A stretch of DNA of 52,334 bases from an uncultured Porphyromonadaceae bacterium (lineage in GTDB: Bacteria > Bacteroidota > Bacteroidia > Bacteroidales > Muribaculaceae). The translations under genes were made by a program, and so were the position numbers. Below the pieces are notes generated by a model that saw only the letters and a list, made by a program, of their open reading frames with translations, did no database searches and had not been told where the DNA came from. Below, one piece after another: positions 51,797-52,334 of the stretch (position 1 is the first letter of the stretch; the number at the start of each line of letters is the position of its first letter). The stretch lies in assembly GCA_937989585.1 (NCBI GenBank), contig CALKRW010000022.1, positions 1 through 52,334 on the forward strand. The letters are read 5' to 3'.

Positions 51797-51897
51797 TTTA
51801 AAAACAAATAGTCCGCTTATACTTAGGCGGTTGTGCGTGATGAGATATAAATCCGAAGTGTGTTTTTGAACGGTGGGTAATCAGGCTGGCTACAGTT

Positions 51898-52334
51898 TCA
51901 GAGGGCCTGGATGATATGGTCGAGGTCTTTAGGATCAATCCGGTCGGAGAACAGGAGTGAGCGTAACTGGCGACGGCGGTAGGAGATGGTTGCCTTGGTA
52001 CGTCCTGTCAAGGTGGCGATTTGTGTGGAATTCATGCCGCATTTTATGAGCATGATGGTCTGATAGTCCTGTGGCTTCAGATCGTGGCCGACAAGGAGGT
52101 GTAGGTTTTTTCGGAAGTTTGGGGATGTCTCGTGTATTACAGTCTGGAGTCGCTGCCAGAGTCCGCTGTCCTCGTGTACAGGGCTATGCTCGCGGAGGTG
52201 ACTCAAAACTTCCTGATAAGGCTCGGAGTTAAGTATGTGCTGTGAAATCACGGCACCGGAGGGATTGGCATTGGCAATAGCCTCGGCCTGCAGACGGATC
52301 TGCTCCCTGAGCGAGTCGATGCTGTTGTCGTGGT
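51898..52334 (-). CDS. HTH regulator, C-terminal part
   Basis: The frame is open to the window edge, so about 145 C-terminal residues are seen. It begins with a short coiled-coil-like segment (NSIDSLREQIRLQAEAIANAN) and ends with a LuxR/GerE-like helix-turn-helix (LKPQDYQTIMLIKCGMNSTQIATLTGRTKATISYRRRQLRSLLF). In Bacteroidales such a C-terminus often belongs to larger TPR or membrane-bound regulators, but the N-terminal part is outside. It is upstream of and co-oriented with the protease operon, which makes it a candidate to bind the 11-bp repeats. A GTG at 52251 is not needed as a start because the frame continues. Confidence 0.75.
   Translation of the reverse strand, partial: HDNSIDSLREQIRLQAEAIANANPSGAVISQHILNSEPYQEVLSHLREHSPVHEDSGLWQRLQTVIHETSPNFRKNLHLLVGHDLKPQDYQTIMLIKCGMNSTQIATLTGRTKATISYRRRQLRSLLFSDRIDPKDLDHIIQAL

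Overview
The window reads as a chromosomal segment of a Bacteroidales bacterium, most likely Muribaculaceae-like. The reasons are a GC-rich core genome, promoters of the Bacteroidetes type (TTTG, about 20 bp, TAnnTTTG) in front of many genes, almost no Shine-Dalgarno sites, and typical families: GLPGLI protein, TonB-type outer membrane protein, NigD-like lipoprotein, DUF3467, C10 peptidase, and a C-terminal tail of the EYYNLQG type on secreted proteins. The assignment is inference from gene content; no 16S gene is present.

Layout. 1-434: 3' end of a phosphopantetheinyl transferase. 600-826: tRNA-Phe with promoter and terminator. 884-4330: an accessory patch next to the tRNA holding a structured leader, a zinc-ribbon/PNPOx protein, DUF3795, YciI, a broken tautomerase, an AAA/DUF4143 ATPase and the last 45 codons of a tyrosine recombinase. 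4554-8861: lipoprotein, rlmN, pdxA, CPBP protease, TfoX. 8883-10700: an ATPase gene lying between two copies of a nucleotidyltransferase 3' end. 10835-16589: TonB-type receptor and GLPGLI protein, divergent from a histidine kinase/response regulator pair. 16664-24115: an AT-rich island with a long hairpin RNA candidate, an HNH protein with a large internal insertion, several orphan genes, a retropepsin-like protein, a gene-fusion scar, Fic, and a Schlafen/AlbA protein. 24360-28537: two secreted proteins sharing a C-terminal tail, one an M6 protease. 28939-33885: LolD-like ATPase, NigD-like lipoprotein, DUF3467, cysS, RecD-like helicase. 33850-35639: a second ATPase bracketed by a duplicated gene 3' end (that of the helicase). 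35829-37995: BspA-like LRR protein cut off from its tail by a frameshift, and a small lipoprotein. 38080-39430: a fourth ATPase with near-perfect operator palindromes. 39494-41733: galK-galM. 41844-48440: a TPP-riboswitch-controlled thiamin operon (thiS, fused tenI-thiE, thiG, thiH, thiF, methyltransferase, tenA, thiD) without thiC. 48706-52334: serpin, C10 cysteine protease, small beta-type lipoprotein and a HTH regulator.

Main points. Two of the four ATPase genes sit between direct repeats made of the 3' end of the neighbouring host gene, and all coding differences between the repeat copies are synonymous (2 of 2 and 5 of 5). This looks like cassettes inserted at gene 3' ends with allele replacement, with no recombinase inside. 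All four ATPase genes also have their own dyad or direct-repeat operators at the promoter, each with a different sequence but a similar layout. Other points are the hairpin RNA ahead of the HNH gene, an 11-bp-phased repeat array ahead of the protease operon, and several recent gene breakages.
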